64,000 nt of DNA from Kumtagia sp963829135 (GCA_963829135.1 CAWHHO010000005.1:868001-932000); one strand, 5' to 3'; shown: positions 48,151 through 56,940, numbered from the stretch's first letter. Translations and numbers: made by a program. The notes: generated by a model from the sequence alone, not told the origin.

Positions 48151-49567
48151 TTAAGCCGGGACGCGCACAATCACACGCAGCCCGCCCAAGGGGCTGTCAT
48201 CGAGTTTGATATCGCCGCCATGGCTGCGCGCTATATCGCGCGCAATCGACAGGCCGAGCCCGGTGCCACTCGCGTCGAGGTTGCGCGCATTGTCCAACCG
48301 CACGAACGGCTTGAACACTTCTTCGCGTTTGTCTGCGGGTATGCCCGGTCCGTCATCGTCAATCACGACGCGCAACATCCCACGCGTATGCGTGGCCTTC
48401 ACATCGATGTTTCTGGCATAGCGGAAGGCATTGCCGGTCAGATTGGCCAGCAGCCTGCTGAAAGCGTTGGGCCGCACATGGATTTCAGGCGAACCCGCCA
48501 GCGTCGTCGACAGTGTACGCTTTCGCAGCTTCGCTTCGTCTCCAAGCTTTTCGAGATAGGCGGTGAGATCGAAGCGGCCGGGGTCTTCCAGCGCAGCGCC
48601 GCGGGCAAAAGCCAGATAGCCCTCCAGCATCGCCTGCATGTCGTTCACGTCTTCATTCAGCGCTTCAATATCCGGTTTCGAGCCGCTCAGCGCCAGTTGC
48701 AGCTTGAACCGGGTGAGGATCGTGCGCAGGTCATGGCTGACGCCGGTGAGCATCGCGGTGCGCTGCTCGATCTGGCGCTCTATGCGTTCGCGCATCTGAA
48801 TGAAGGCGAAACCGGCGCGCCGAACTTCCTCCGCGCCACGCGGCCGAAAATCCAGCGGCATCGGCCGTCCCTTGCCGAAGCTTTCTGCGGCTTCAGCCAA
48901 CTGCGCTATCGGCTTCACCTGGTTGCGCAGGAAGGGAATGGCGATCGTCAGCAGTACCAGCGAGGCGCCCGCCATCCAGACCAGGAAGATATGCGAGTTG
49001 GAAGCATAAGCCTGGTTGCGGGGCACGAACACCTGCAGCACCTTGTCGCCGAGCTGGATACGCACCTCCACGGTCGAACCGCTGGCGGTGTCGATCCAGA
49101 AAGGCCGGTTGATCTGATCCTTGATCTCCTCGGACAGACTCTGCGTCAAGAATGGAGAAATAGGGCTGGGGCCGCAACGGCGGCAAAGGCTGCGGCGGCA
49201 GGAATTCCGCCTTGAGATCGAGGCGCTGCCGGGCGATCTTGATCAGATCGGAATCGAGGTCCTTCTGTCCCGGAGTCACTTCGGCAAGGTCTATGATCGC
49301 CGAGATGTCGCGGACGACGGCCGTCGATAGCCTGTCCGTAACCATACGCCAGTGGCGTTCCATAAAGACCAGGGTGACCACGGATTGCAGCAGGATCATC
49401 GGCGCAATGACGATGATCAACGAGCGCGCATAGAGCCGCTTAGGCAGAAAATAGGAAATGGGTCGCCAGACATACCACGCCCAGTATCTCTCAAGCAGCC
49501 GCAGAACCCGCAGCGCACGCGCGCGCAGACTGGGCTCCGCTGCCCGATCAGCTTCCAAATCCGCCAT
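48151..49567 (-). pseudogene. EnvZ-type sensor histidine kinase, one frameshift
   Basis: The start (MADLEADRAAEPSLRARALR; membrane helix LIIVIAPMILLQSVVTLVF; periplasmic region to PYFSILDAE) and the rest (SLSEEIKDQINRPFWID onward) are in different frames, broken near 49140. The second part is complete: transmembrane IFLVWMAGASLVLLTIAIPF, HAMP, H-box GVSHDLRTILTRFKLQLALS, N-box NLTGNAFRYA, G1 DDDGPGIP, G2 GTGLGLSIAR. Repaired length about 471 aa. No response regulator is adjacent. An orphan OmpR-type regulator at 60.4 kb is a possible partner, by inference only. Confidence 0.8.
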
Positions 49568-49667
49568 TGGTCATTCCACTACTCACCGGACTACAGTCGG
49601 GTGCAGTCTAGAACTTTGAGGATCGAGAGGGAACCACGCAGGGCAAAAGCGGGATATCACAATGTGA

Positions 49668-49934
49668 TCAGGCCGAGATCGTCTCGCGTTGCGCTGTCAT
49701 CTGCTTGCGGAATTCCGTTTGCACGGCTTCGAAAAATCGCAGTACTTCCTTGCGCGCCTCATCCATGCCGCGACCCTGACGCGTCAAATCCTGCAGCAGC
49801 GCCTTCGCCTTCAGACGCCAATAATTTGTGGCATCGTCACCATTCAGGGCAGACAGCTCAAGCGCTGCCTGCCGGACCATCGCCACCCGGCGGTCGATCG
49901 GAAAGGCGACAAGCTGCGCCCCTTGATTGTTCAT
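49668..49934 (-). CDS. Small DUF6074-like protein
   Basis: 88 aa from ATG 49934 (MNNQGAQLVAFPIDRRVAMV). The pattern VAFPIDRR, then a W (NYWRLKAKALLQDLTRQG), then FFEAVQTEFRKQM fits the DUF6074 proteins that are abundant in rhizobia; the assignment is tentative. Function unknown. The frame extends upstream without protein character. Confidence 0.55.
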   Translation of the reverse strand: MNNQGAQLVAFPIDRRVAMVRQAALELSALNGDDATNYWRLKAKALLQDLTRQGRGMDEARKEVLRFFEAVQTEFRKQMTAQRETISA

Positions 49935-50045
49935 ACCAAACCCCCGCCACACCGCGCGGCGAATCATCACATGCCGCGCCGCGAGATTGGGTCGTTGGTT
50001 CAAACAAATGCTTAACAGCGTCGTCGACAATCGAAACAGACGAGC

Positions 50046-50645
50046 CTAAGCGCGCAACTTGCCCGCAAATGCACGCACATAGGCATTGGCGCTCAAAAGG
50101 CACTCGGCGTTGTCATACGACATCTGCGACTGGTGGCCCTCGGCAGCAAGACACGGCTTGGCGCCGGAAATGTCATAGACACGCCAAAGATCGGAAGCGG
50201 CGCAATACGCTGCCAGATTTTCGTGGCTGCGGTGAAACCGCCGCCTGACGATAGGTTCTGGAACGTCATGGCCGCCTTCCGCGACACGGCGAGCAACGCG
50301 CTCCAGACATATTTCCGGATGGCGAACGCTAAAGAAAAGAAGTGTCGGCGACAGTCCTGCGGCTTTCGCCTCGCGCATCAAAGCAAGGTGCGTCTGGCCG
50401 GACATGGTGGTTTCCATCGTAAAGACCTCGCGCCGGGCGATGAAGTCCCGCGCACGGGCTAACGCGATCCGCGCTGCCTCGCGATCGGCGCGAGAAGGTT
50501 TCAATGGCGAAAGCCCGCGCGCGATCTCGTGCAGATTTACAAAGTTCAAGGAGCCGCTGACTGCCTCGATGTTTCGGAATGCGTAGGTCGTCTTGCCGAC
50601 GCCATTCGGACCCGCGATCAACCAGACGCGCTTCGCCGGGTTCAT
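50046..50645 (-). CDS. Zeta-toxin-like P-loop kinase behind prs
   Basis: 199 aa from ATG 50645. P-loop GPNGVGKTT (12-20), then NFVNLHEIARGLSPLKPSRA, FTMETTMSGQTHLALMREAK and RVAEGGHDVPEPIVRRRF, as in zeta-toxin-family kinases. True zeta toxins phosphorylate UDP-N-acetylglucosamine and pair with an epsilon antitoxin; none is seen here. The gene starts 7 bp after the prs stop, on the same strand, so it is probably co-transcribed with a housekeeping gene. It may be a solitary, non-toxic member. Confidence 0.82.
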   Translation of the reverse strand: MNPAKRVWLIAGPNGVGKTTYAFRNIEAVSGSLNFVNLHEIARGLSPLKPSRADREAARIALARARDFIARREVFTMETTMSGQTHLALMREAKAAGLSPTLLFFSVRHPEICLERVARRVAEGGHDVPEPIVRRRFHRSHENLAAYCAASDLWRVYDISGAKPCLAAEGHQSQMSYDNAECLLSANAYVRAFAGKLRA

Positions 50646-50652
50646 GAGTGCC

Positions 50653-51588
50653 TCAATCGAACAGGCTGGAGACGGATTCTTCCGTGGCGGTGCGGGAAAT
50701 CGCCTCACCGATCAGGTCGGCGATGGAGACGACCCGGATGTTGCGCGCATCCATGACGCTTTGGGTTGGCTGGATCGAGTCGGTTATCACCAATTCCTGC
50801 AGCTTCGAACCGGTGATGCGCGCCACCGCGCCGCCCGAAAGAACGCCGTGGGTGATGTAGGCCGTCACGCTGCTCGCTCCCTGATCGAGCAGAGCTTCGG
50901 CTGCGTTGCAGAGTGTGCCGCCCGAATCGACGATATCGTCGAACAGCAGGCAATCCTTGGCGCGCACATCGCCTATGATGTTCATGACTTCCGACTCGCC
51001 CGGCCGCTCCCGGCGCTTGTCGACGATGGCCAGTTGAGCGTCGAGGCGTTTGGCCAGAGCGCGCGCACGCACCACACCTCCAACATCCGGTGAGACGACG
51101 ACGACGTTGGCGAGTTGCTTGTATTTCGCCTTGATGTCGCGGGCCATGACCGGCACTGAAAACAGATTGTCTGTCGGAATGTCGAAGAAGCCCTGGATCT
51201 GTCCGGCATGCAAGTCGAGCGTCAGAACGCGGTAGCAGCCGGCCCGTGTGATCATGTTGGCGACGAGTTTGGCTGAAATGGGTGTGCGCCCCGAGGCGCG
51301 TCGGTCCTGTCTTGCATATCCGAAGTAAGGCATGACCGCCGTGATGCGCCTCGCCGATGAGCGCATGAACGCATCGATCATGATCAACAGTTCCATCAGG
51401 TGGTCGTTGGTCGGAAAAGATGTGGACTGCAGGATGAAAACATCCTCGCCGCGCACATTTTCCTGAATCTCGACAAAAATCTCCTGATCGGCAAACCGCC
51501 GGACCGTAGCCTTGCCAATTGGGATGTTGAGATAGCGGGCTACGCCTTCTGCCAGGATCCGGTTGGAGTTGCCCGCAAAAAGTTTCAT
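50653..51588 (-). CDS. prs: Ribose-phosphate pyrophosphokinase
   Basis: 311 aa. Makes PRPP from ribose 5-phosphate and ATP for nucleotide, His and Trp synthesis. Visible: MPYFGYARQDRRASGRTPIS (ATP loop), VVVVSPDVGGVVRARALA, and the PRPP-binding signature DDIVDSGGTLCNAAEAL. Standard length and start. A lipoprotein gene and the M24/pgeF pair lie upstream on the same strand, and the zeta-like gene downstream. Confidence 0.96.
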   Translation of the reverse strand: MKLFAGNSNRILAEGVARYLNIPIGKATVRRFADQEIFVEIQENVRGEDVFILQSTSFPTNDHLMELLIMIDAFMRSSARRITAVMPYFGYARQDRRASGRTPISAKLVANMITRAGCYRVLTLDLHAGQIQGFFDIPTDNLFSVPVMARDIKAKYKQLANVVVVSPDVGGVVRARALAKRLDAQLAIVDKRRERPGESEVMNIIGDVRAKDCLLFDDIVDSGGTLCNAAEALLDQGASSVTAYITHGVLSGGAVARITGSKLQELVITDSIQPTQSVMDARNIRVVSIADLIGEAISRTATEESVSSLFD

Positions 51589-51725
51589 GTGCCGTTTCCG
51601 GTGGAATGGGTCAGCGGGCTTTTAGCCGCCTTCTTCGCCGTTGCAAAGTACGCGCCAGCGATTGTCCCGATAAAACGCCGGTGTTGTTTTCGTAGCACTA
51701 GAGCGCCGCCGGGGGCTTCGCCACC

Positions 51726-52319
51726 CTAACCATTTTGTCCCGCGAGCCACGCGGTCAGTTGATCGACGGTCGCGTCGGCTATCGACAGCATTGTTGCCGG
51801 GGGTACCGCCGCCCAGCCGTCACCCCCGGAGGACTTCGACTTCTGCTGACCGGAAATCCGGTGAACGCGATTGCCTGCCGGGTCGTATACATCCCATACA
51901 TAGATCACCGTCGTTTCCCTGCCCTCGACGAGCGGTGTGAAATACCCTTTCAGCATGTGCGTCGTCGTCTTGTCGTCGCTGCCTACAGTGTGCACCCCGC
52001 GCTCCTTCGCACGGCTCAGAAGCCGGCCGGAGAGAGTGTTCGCCGCCTCTACCGAAGTGCCGACGATCGGAGCAAACTGGATGCGAGCGTTTGCAACAAG
52101 CGCCGCGCTCTCAGCTGAAGCAGACGCTGCAGCGGCGGGTCCCGGAATTGCCGTGGCGGACACACCTGCTTCGGTTGGCCCTGTAGCGGCGGGCGCAGCG
52201 ATCATGTTGGGATCAAGCGTATCCTGCACAGTGCTTTGGCTGTTGCACGCGGCAAGCAGCAAAGCGAAGGCGAGTAACATTATCGCCCACAAAGCGCTTC
52301 GCAAACCTCCGCCGGCCAT
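51726..52319 (-). CDS. Putative lipoprotein
   Basis: 197 aa from ATG 52319 (MAGGGLRSALWAIMLLAFAL, lipobox LLAAC). An Ala/Pro/Ser-rich linker is followed by a domain with LLSRAKERGVHTVGSDDKTT, THMLKGYFTPLVEGRETTVI and YVWDVYDPAGNRVHRISGQQ. It recalls rhizobial lipoproteins that follow the M24 peptidase gene; function unknown. It lies between the M24 gene and prs. Confidence 0.78.
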   Translation of the reverse strand: MAGGGLRSALWAIMLLAFALLLAACNSQSTVQDTLDPNMIAAPAATGPTEAGVSATAIPGPAAAASASAESAALVANARIQFAPIVGTSVEAANTLSGRLLSRAKERGVHTVGSDDKTTTHMLKGYFTPLVEGRETTVIYVWDVYDPAGNRVHRISGQQKSKSSGGDGWAAVPPATMLSIADATVDQLTAWLAGQNG

Positions 52320-52351
52320 AGCATCCGTCACTCTCGTCACGGGAACGGAAA

Positions 52352-53503
52352 TCACTGCACGATTAAGTCGAGACCATGACGGGACAACGGCCTGGGCTGC
52401 GCCTCGGTGGTCAAATAGGTGCGGCCAAGCGTCATCGCCGTTTCGTTCTCGGAGTCGAAAATGATCATGTGAGCGAACAAGGTCATGTTGGGGCCGATCG
52501 CTTCGGGATTGCCCTGATAGAACATCGGCATGTCCATCCAGCTCGGCGTGAAGCGCGCGCCCACAGAGTAACCACAGGCGTTCAGCCGGTGTTTGGTCAG
52601 GCCATGTGTCTCGAAAGTGCGGGCGTGGGCCTCGAAAACATCGCCGAAAGTGTTGCCGGCGATCATGGTCTTTTCGACCGCGGTCAAGGCGTCGCGAGCG
52701 GCCTCAAACAATTCCTGGTGGAGCTTGGAGGCCTTGCCGGTCAATACCGTACGCATCATCGGCGCATGGTAGTGGTGAAACACACCCGACCATTCCAGAG
52801 TCAGCTGGTCGTTCTTTGTCAGCTTTCTGCGGCCGGCTTTGTAGCGGCAAAGCAATGCGTCGGCTCCGGAACCGATGATGAACTCATTGGCGGGGTAATC
52901 CCCGCCACCGGAGAAGATCGCGCTGTGCATGGCGGCAAGGATCGCACCTTCGTCTCCTCCTTGAACGATCAATGGAAGCGCCGCATCGAGCGCAGCATCG
53001 GAGAGCGCGGCGGCACGCTCGACCTTGTCGATCTCAGCCGGGCTCTTGAACTGGCGAAGCCTCGGAACGAGGCCCGACGCATCCGAGATCTGCGCAAAGG
53101 TCTGGAGCTGCTCGTCCAGGCGCCGGCCGTTGAATGCCGTGAGTCCATGCGTATCGTATTCGACGCCGATGCGCGCGCCGAGCAAGCCGATATCATTGAG
53201 AAGATTGCGCAGGTCGAGTGCAGGATTGGCCATCGCCCGATCGAGCCAGACAACGATATTCTCGATCGTCGATGTATGGCGGGCCTGGCGAAGGTCAGCC
53301 GAGCGGGTGAGCAACAGCATCGACCCGTCCGCCTTCACCACCAGACATTGGAAGAAGCAGAACCCGAACGTATCGTAGCCAGTCAGCCAGTACATGCTTT
53401 CCTGGGCAAACAGCAGCATGGCATCGAGCTTCTTTTCGGCCATTTCGATGATCAGCCGGTCGCGGCGTGCGTCGAACTCACTGCGCTCGAAGTGCAAAGC
53501 CAT
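52352..53503 (-). CDS. M24-family (Xaa-Pro peptidase-like) protein with altered metal site
   Basis: 383 aa. N-terminal creatinase-like domain (RDRLIIEMAEKKLDAMLLFA; YWLTGYDTFG) and a C-terminal pita-bread domain (ANEFIIGSGADALLCRYKAG; RLNACGYSVGARF). In M24 metallopeptidases two Asp ligands occur in D-x-G...S-D-x-T-R-T. Here the segment is LEWSGVFHHYHAPMMRT, so neither Asp is in place. It may use other ligands, as in some creatinase or ectoine-hydrolase relatives, or be a non-metal hydrolase. Its ATG shares one base with the pgeF stop. Confidence 0.85.
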   Translation of the reverse strand: MALHFERSEFDARRDRLIIEMAEKKLDAMLLFAQESMYWLTGYDTFGFCFFQCLVVKADGSMLLLTRSADLRQARHTSTIENIVVWLDRAMANPALDLRNLLNDIGLLGARIGVEYDTHGLTAFNGRRLDEQLQTFAQISDASGLVPRLRQFKSPAEIDKVERAAALSDAALDAALPLIVQGGDEGAILAAMHSAIFSGGGDYPANEFIIGSGADALLCRYKAGRRKLTKNDQLTLEWSGVFHHYHAPMMRTVLTGKASKLHQELFEAARDALTAVEKTMIAGNTFGDVFEAHARTFETHGLTKHRLNACGYSVGARFTPSWMDMPMFYQGNPEAIGPNMTLFAHMIIFDSENETAMTLGRTYLTTEAQPRPLSRHGLDLIVQ

Positions 53504-54297
53504 CAGCGCTCCTCCAATACAATTGCCGAGAGATTGCGGCCGTAGTCCGCCTCGTTGCGATGCGTGGTGCGCCGGTAGGAGTAGAACAGATCCTCCTCCT
53601 CATAGGTGCAACGGTTCATAGCTTCCGCAAAAATGCCGGCCTGGCTAAGACGGTCGACCGTATAGCGGTTGAGGTCGAAAAGCGCATGGCCCACTTTTCC
53701 GCTCGGCTGGAAGTATGCCGCATTGTTTGAACTGACATCCGTAAAACGCTCAACGAACTCCGGCCCGACTTCATAGTTCTTGGGCCCGATGGAGGGACCG
53801 AGCACGGCGACGATCCTTTCGCGCTGTGCGCCCAGAGCCTCCATCGCATCGATCGTATTCTCAAGCACGCCCGTGAATGCGCCCTTCCAGCCGGCATGCG
53901 CGGCGCCGATGACACGCGCTTGCGCATCGGCGAACAGCACCGGGCCACAATCGGCCGACGACGCGCCGACAGCCAATCCGGGGCGGTCAGTGACGATGGC
54001 ATCGGCCCTGGGACGGCCAGTCGGAAACGGGCCGGTCGCCACGATCACGTCGGACGAATGAATCTGGAATGCCGACAGCAACCGCTCGGGCGGGACACCC
54101 ATCCAATCCGCGACACGGCGGCGGTTTTCGGCGACCTTTTCCGCATCGTCATTCGAGCCGGCGCCGGTGTTAAGGCCGCGATAAATGCCTTCGGAAACCC
54201 CGCCTGTTCGGGTAAAAAAGCCATGACGGATGCCATGGGGCAGAGCTTCGTCCAGCAACGGCGAGCGCAGCGGCTCAGGCTTGATGTGGTCTGTCAT
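53503..54297 (-). CDS. pgeF: Peptidoglycan editing factor PgeF (YfiH/laccase-domain)
   Basis: 264 aa from ATG 54297 (MTDHIKPEPLRSPLLDEALP). Conserved: FFTRTGGVSEGIYRGLN, FQIHSSDV, SSADCGPVLFAD and GAAHAGWKGAFTGVLENTID with GPSIGPKNYEVGPEF. The His-Cys-His metal site is complete (QIH, ADC, AHAGW). In E. coli PgeF keeps L-Ser out of the peptidoglycan stem peptide. Translationally coupled (TGATG) to the M24-like gene. Confidence 0.92.
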   Translation of the reverse strand: MTDHIKPEPLRSPLLDEALPHGIRHGFFTRTGGVSEGIYRGLNTGAGSNDDAEKVAENRRRVADWMGVPPERLLSAFQIHSSDVIVATGPFPTGRPRADAIVTDRPGLAVGASSADCGPVLFADAQARVIGAAHAGWKGAFTGVLENTIDAMEALGAQRERIVAVLGPSIGPKNYEVGPEFVERFTDVSSNNAAYFQPSGKVGHALFDLNRYTVDRLSQAGIFAEAMNRCTYEEEDLFYSYRRTTHRNEADYGRNLSAIVLEER

Positions 54298-54505
54298 CCG
54301 CCGCTTTGTTCTCCGCGGGCACGAAATCGTCAAGGCCCATTCCGGCCTGCCTATTCATTCTCCCGGCCCGCGCTGGAAAGTGAGCCAGGCGTCTGCCCGT
54401 GTCAATTGCCGTCACGGCACGGCGAGTTGGGGCCGTGTCGGGTAGCGAGAGGGCGACTCGCTGCGGAGCCGCCCATCGAGATATTCGATACGTCGAACGG
54501 TCGCG

Positions 54506-55225
54506 TCAGCAAGGGCCATCGCTGACGATGCGGTACCGCGCGGCTTCGGCCTCGCAACCGTTCGGAAACGTCCGCGGCTCGCTGCCGCGCCGCGCGGCAC
54601 AGACCGGACGATATTCGCGTGTGCAGGCCCGGGGTTGCTCGCCCCCGCCGCCAGCGAAATCATCGCCGCCTCCCCGGCACTCTCCGTTGCTAACTGGGCG
54701 ATAGCGCGCTGCTTCAGCCTCGCACGCATTGGGAAATGTGCGCGGCTCGCTGCCGCGTCGGGTGGCGCAGACCGGACGATATTCGCGTGTGCAGGTGCGG
54801 GTCCCATCTCCGTCGCCCGCAGATTCATCTCCGCTCCCACGGCACTCACCGCGACGCGCAACTCGGTAGCCAGCCTCATCTGCAAGGCAGGAATTGGCGA
54901 ATGACCGCTGGTCGCCTCCACGTCGAGCACATACCGGGTCGTATTCACGGCTGCATCCGCGCGGGCCGCCGCCGTCGTTACCGCCTCCACGGCACTCGCC
55001 ACGGCGAACGATCCGGAAGCCGGCGGAATCAGCCAGGCAGGGATTGGTGAAGGTTCGCTGCTCGCCACCGCGTCGAGCACAGACGGGATCATACTCACGC
55101 GTGCACATCGGGCCGTCGTCACGCACGCGATCCGGCTCGTCGACGACGACCGTACAAGATGCGAGAATTGCCAGCGCAGCTGCAAAGATGGCGCATCGAG
55201 CTACAATCTTTGAAAGCATGTCCAT
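54506..55225 (-). CDS. Lipoprotein with four Kazal-like protease-inhibitor repeats
   Basis: 239 aa. Signal peptide with lipobox ILASC (acylated Cys24). Four repeats follow, about 38 residues each, at 41-78, 91-128, 145-183 and 201-239. Each has C-x7-C with (Y)xPVC, an F/N segment (RTFTNPC; RSFANSC; RTFPNAC; RTFPNGC) and a closing GEC or GPC. They are joined by Gly/Asp-rich linkers. Four Cys per repeat is fewer than the six of animal Kazal domains but typical of bacterial Kazal-like modules. It probably sits on the outer membrane or in the periplasm and inhibits serine proteases, either host or predator, or its own. Repeats 1-2 and 3-4 pair by similarity. Confidence 0.85.
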   Translation of the reverse strand: MDMLSKIVARCAIFAAALAILASCTVVVDEPDRVRDDGPMCTREYDPVCARRGGEQRTFTNPCLADSAGFRIVRRGECRGGGNDGGGPRGCSREYDPVCARRGGDQRSFANSCLADEAGYRVARRGECRGSGDESAGDGDGTRTCTREYRPVCATRRGSEPRTFPNACEAEAARYRPVSNGECRGGGDDFAGGGGEQPRACTREYRPVCAARRGSEPRTFPNGCEAEAARYRIVSDGPC

Positions 55226-55637
55226 GAATAATTACCTCCTGAGCGGTAAATATGAATACCACATTTATTCTGTAATAACTGCGGCGACTAACAATTGTCA
55301 TCGTGGCGCAGTCCAATAATTGTCGATTTAGGTATCAGATACAGCCGGCCTCGGTCGATAGCTGATTCAGCATGTGTTTGCATTTGTTGGTCTTTCGTAG
55401 GAGGCGCGCTCGCCTTGTCCCCTGAAAATTTCCATGCGATATTTTTCGTGTTCGGGCATTTGCTGACCCGGAGACTGGAATAACGTGCATAGCGTGAAGC
55501 CTTTCCCCGAAGCGTAACGTTCGACGGCCCCTATTGGCGGGGGGCTCTCCTCGCAAAACCGCCAAGCTGATGCCGGCTTACCAATCCAGGGCTTCTGGGC
55601 GGTGTCGGACTACTTAACCGGGCGAAGGAGCTTCCCC
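55226..55637. other. Intergenic region upstream of the first cold-shock gene
   Basis: 412 bp, partly AT-rich near 55230-55380. Short related segments AACAATTGTCATCG (55290s) and AATAATTGTCGAT (55310s) occur 20-odd bases apart. The long untranslated stretch before the csp ATG could form a cold-responsive leader. No gene is supported. Confidence 0.45.
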
Positions 55638-55850
55638 ATGTCCCAGTCGGGAACAGTGAAATTTTTTAACGCGACCAAGGGTTACGGATTCATCACGCCG
55701 GAAGGTGGCGCGAAAGACGTTTTCGTTCATATTTCGGCGATTGAAAAGTCCGGCCTGCGCACGTTGATGGACGGTCAGAAGGTTGCCTTCGATGTTGAAC
55801 CCGATCGAATGGGCAAAGGTCCGAAGGCCATAAACCTCCGCGCGTCCTGA
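55638..55850 (+). CDS. Cold-shock domain protein (first copy)
   Basis: 70 aa, the standard CspA length. MSQSGTVKFFNATKGYGFIT carries RNP1 (KGYGFIT) and VFVHISAIEKSG carries RNP2 (VFVHIS). Binds single-stranded RNA/DNA and melts mRNA secondary structure. ATG 55638 follows GAAGGAG; codons upstream in frame are non-coding. About 70% identical by eye to the second copy 540 bp downstream. Confidence 0.94.
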   Translation: MSQSGTVKFFNATKGYGFITPEGGAKDVFVHISAIEKSGLRTLMDGQKVAFDVEPDRMGKGPKAINLRAS

Positions 55851-56390
55851 GGCTTCCAAGCACTGTCACATTGCTTTGCGGCGGCGCGTTCGCGTTCGCC
55901 GCACTTCCCTTAGGTAGATAATATTGTAACCGACAGTATAACCTGCCGGGCGCTTGGCATTTGCCTAGGCGATGGCGTGTCCAGTGCACCAATATTCTAG
56001 TATTGGCCAATCGGTATCTATATTGACGCTGCTATAAAACCGGGTAATGTTGAGCGCAGCGCTAATGTTATTTTTTTTGCGCATCACTATTGCAAGCAAT
56101 TGGCTGTCTTTTTCTATTTCTGGCACCCATAAAAAAAACTTTCGCTTGCCGTATCGAAAAAAATAGCGGAGTAATTCCGCCTCGGGGGCCTGTGGCCCGG
56201 AGACGAGAATGGCATGCGGGACGCTCGTGAAGAAATGCGCTGACGGGTGCATCACGGGAAACAAAAGAGGGCACTGGCCAGAGGCCCCAACGCGACTGAC
56301 CAGTTTCTTCTCCCCAAACAGGCGGCCGGGGAGGTCGCGCGGGTAGCATCCCGCCGGCTTTCAAACTGATGGGGTCATAAGGAGTCTCAC
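55851..56390. other. AT-rich spacer between the two cold-shock genes
   Basis: 540 bp. A GC-rich hairpin (GCGGCG/CGCCGC, 55878-55902) follows the first csp gene. Then about 55915-56180 is strikingly AT-rich for this genome, with a CCAATA/TATTGG inverted repeat (near 55989-56006), an A/T run at 56068 and another at 56130. The end before the second csp ATG is GC-rich again with AAGGAG. A long cold-responsive leader or a binding region for an AT-preferring regulator is plausible. One open frame on the minus strand here is not convincing. Confidence 0.55.
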
Positions 56391-56603
56391 ATGCCGCAGC
56401 ACGGCACCGTAAAGTTCTTCAACCACGCGAAGGGGTTCGGCTTTATTACACCGGACGATGGGGCGAAGGATGTCTTTGTTCACATTTCGGCAGTGCAGGC
56501 TTCCGGCCTGCCTGGACTGGAAGATGGCCAAAAGGTCAGCTTCGAGACCGAACCGGACAAGCGTGGTAAGGGACCGAAAGCGGTCAATTTAACGGTCGGG
56601 TAA
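56391..56603 (+). CDS. Cold-shock domain protein (second copy)
   Basis: 70 aa. MPQHGTVKFFNHAKGFGFIT (RNP1 KGFGFIT) and KDVFVHISAVQASGL (RNP2 VFVHIS), ending RGKGPKAVNLTVG. ATG 56391 follows AAGGAG. A paralog of the copy at 55638 in the same direction, each with its own long spacer and a terminator after this one, so independent regulation is likely. Confidence 0.94.
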   Translation: MPQHGTVKFFNHAKGFGFITPDDGAKDVFVHISAVQASGLPGLEDGQKVSFETEPDKRGKGPKAVNLTVG

Positions 56604-56613
56604 ATTAGCCGAT

Positions 56614-56631
56614 CGCGTCCGACGCGTTTTT
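56614..56631 (+). terminator. Terminator of the second csp gene
   Basis: CGCGT-CCG-ACGCG followed by TTTTT, 11 bp after the stop codon. Short stem but well placed. Confidence 0.6.
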
Positions 56632-56683
56632 GTACTGTCTCGTGCTCGGCGCCGCCCTTTTTGGCGAATACGATAGTGCCTGG

Positions 56684-56715
56684 AGCCGCCGTGGGGAGGA
56701 GTTCTTACGGCGGCT
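56684..56715. other. Perfect 9-bp hairpin with an anti-SD-like loop
   Basis: AGCCGCCGT and ACGGCGGCT pair around a 14-nt loop. On the minus strand the loop reads AAGAACTCCTCCCC, sharing CUCCUCCC with the candidate sRNA at the left end of the window. On the plus strand TTGGGTCTT follows, so it might instead be a second weak terminator for csp. The surrounding 56632-56940 stretch has no gene. Confidence 0.4.
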
Positions 56716-56940
56716 TTGGGTCTTAAGATCTTTCAATTTATCCGTGCAGGAACTCAGTGTACGGAACAAATCGTTTTTGTGTTGCCGAAATTCCGGACAA
56801 TGGCTGGGAACAACGCTGCGCTAGACTGCTTGTTGTCCATGGTCGCTTTTGCGTTCAGCCTACATTCATGCGGCTATTGATAGACCGGCATCCGAATACA
56901 GCGTGCGCATCGCGACGCTGGACGTCGAAGGAGAAATCGT

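Noticed and set aside
54412..55185. Alternative 257-codon frame over the Kazal gene
   Set aside because: It is the shifted shadow of the Cys-rich repeats, without a signal peptide or domain; the Kazal frame explains the sequence fully.
55965..56264. 99-codon minus-strand frame in the AT-rich spacer between the csp genes
   Set aside because: No ribosome-binding site, no recognisable motif, and codon use follows the AT-rich background; kept only as part of the spacer description.
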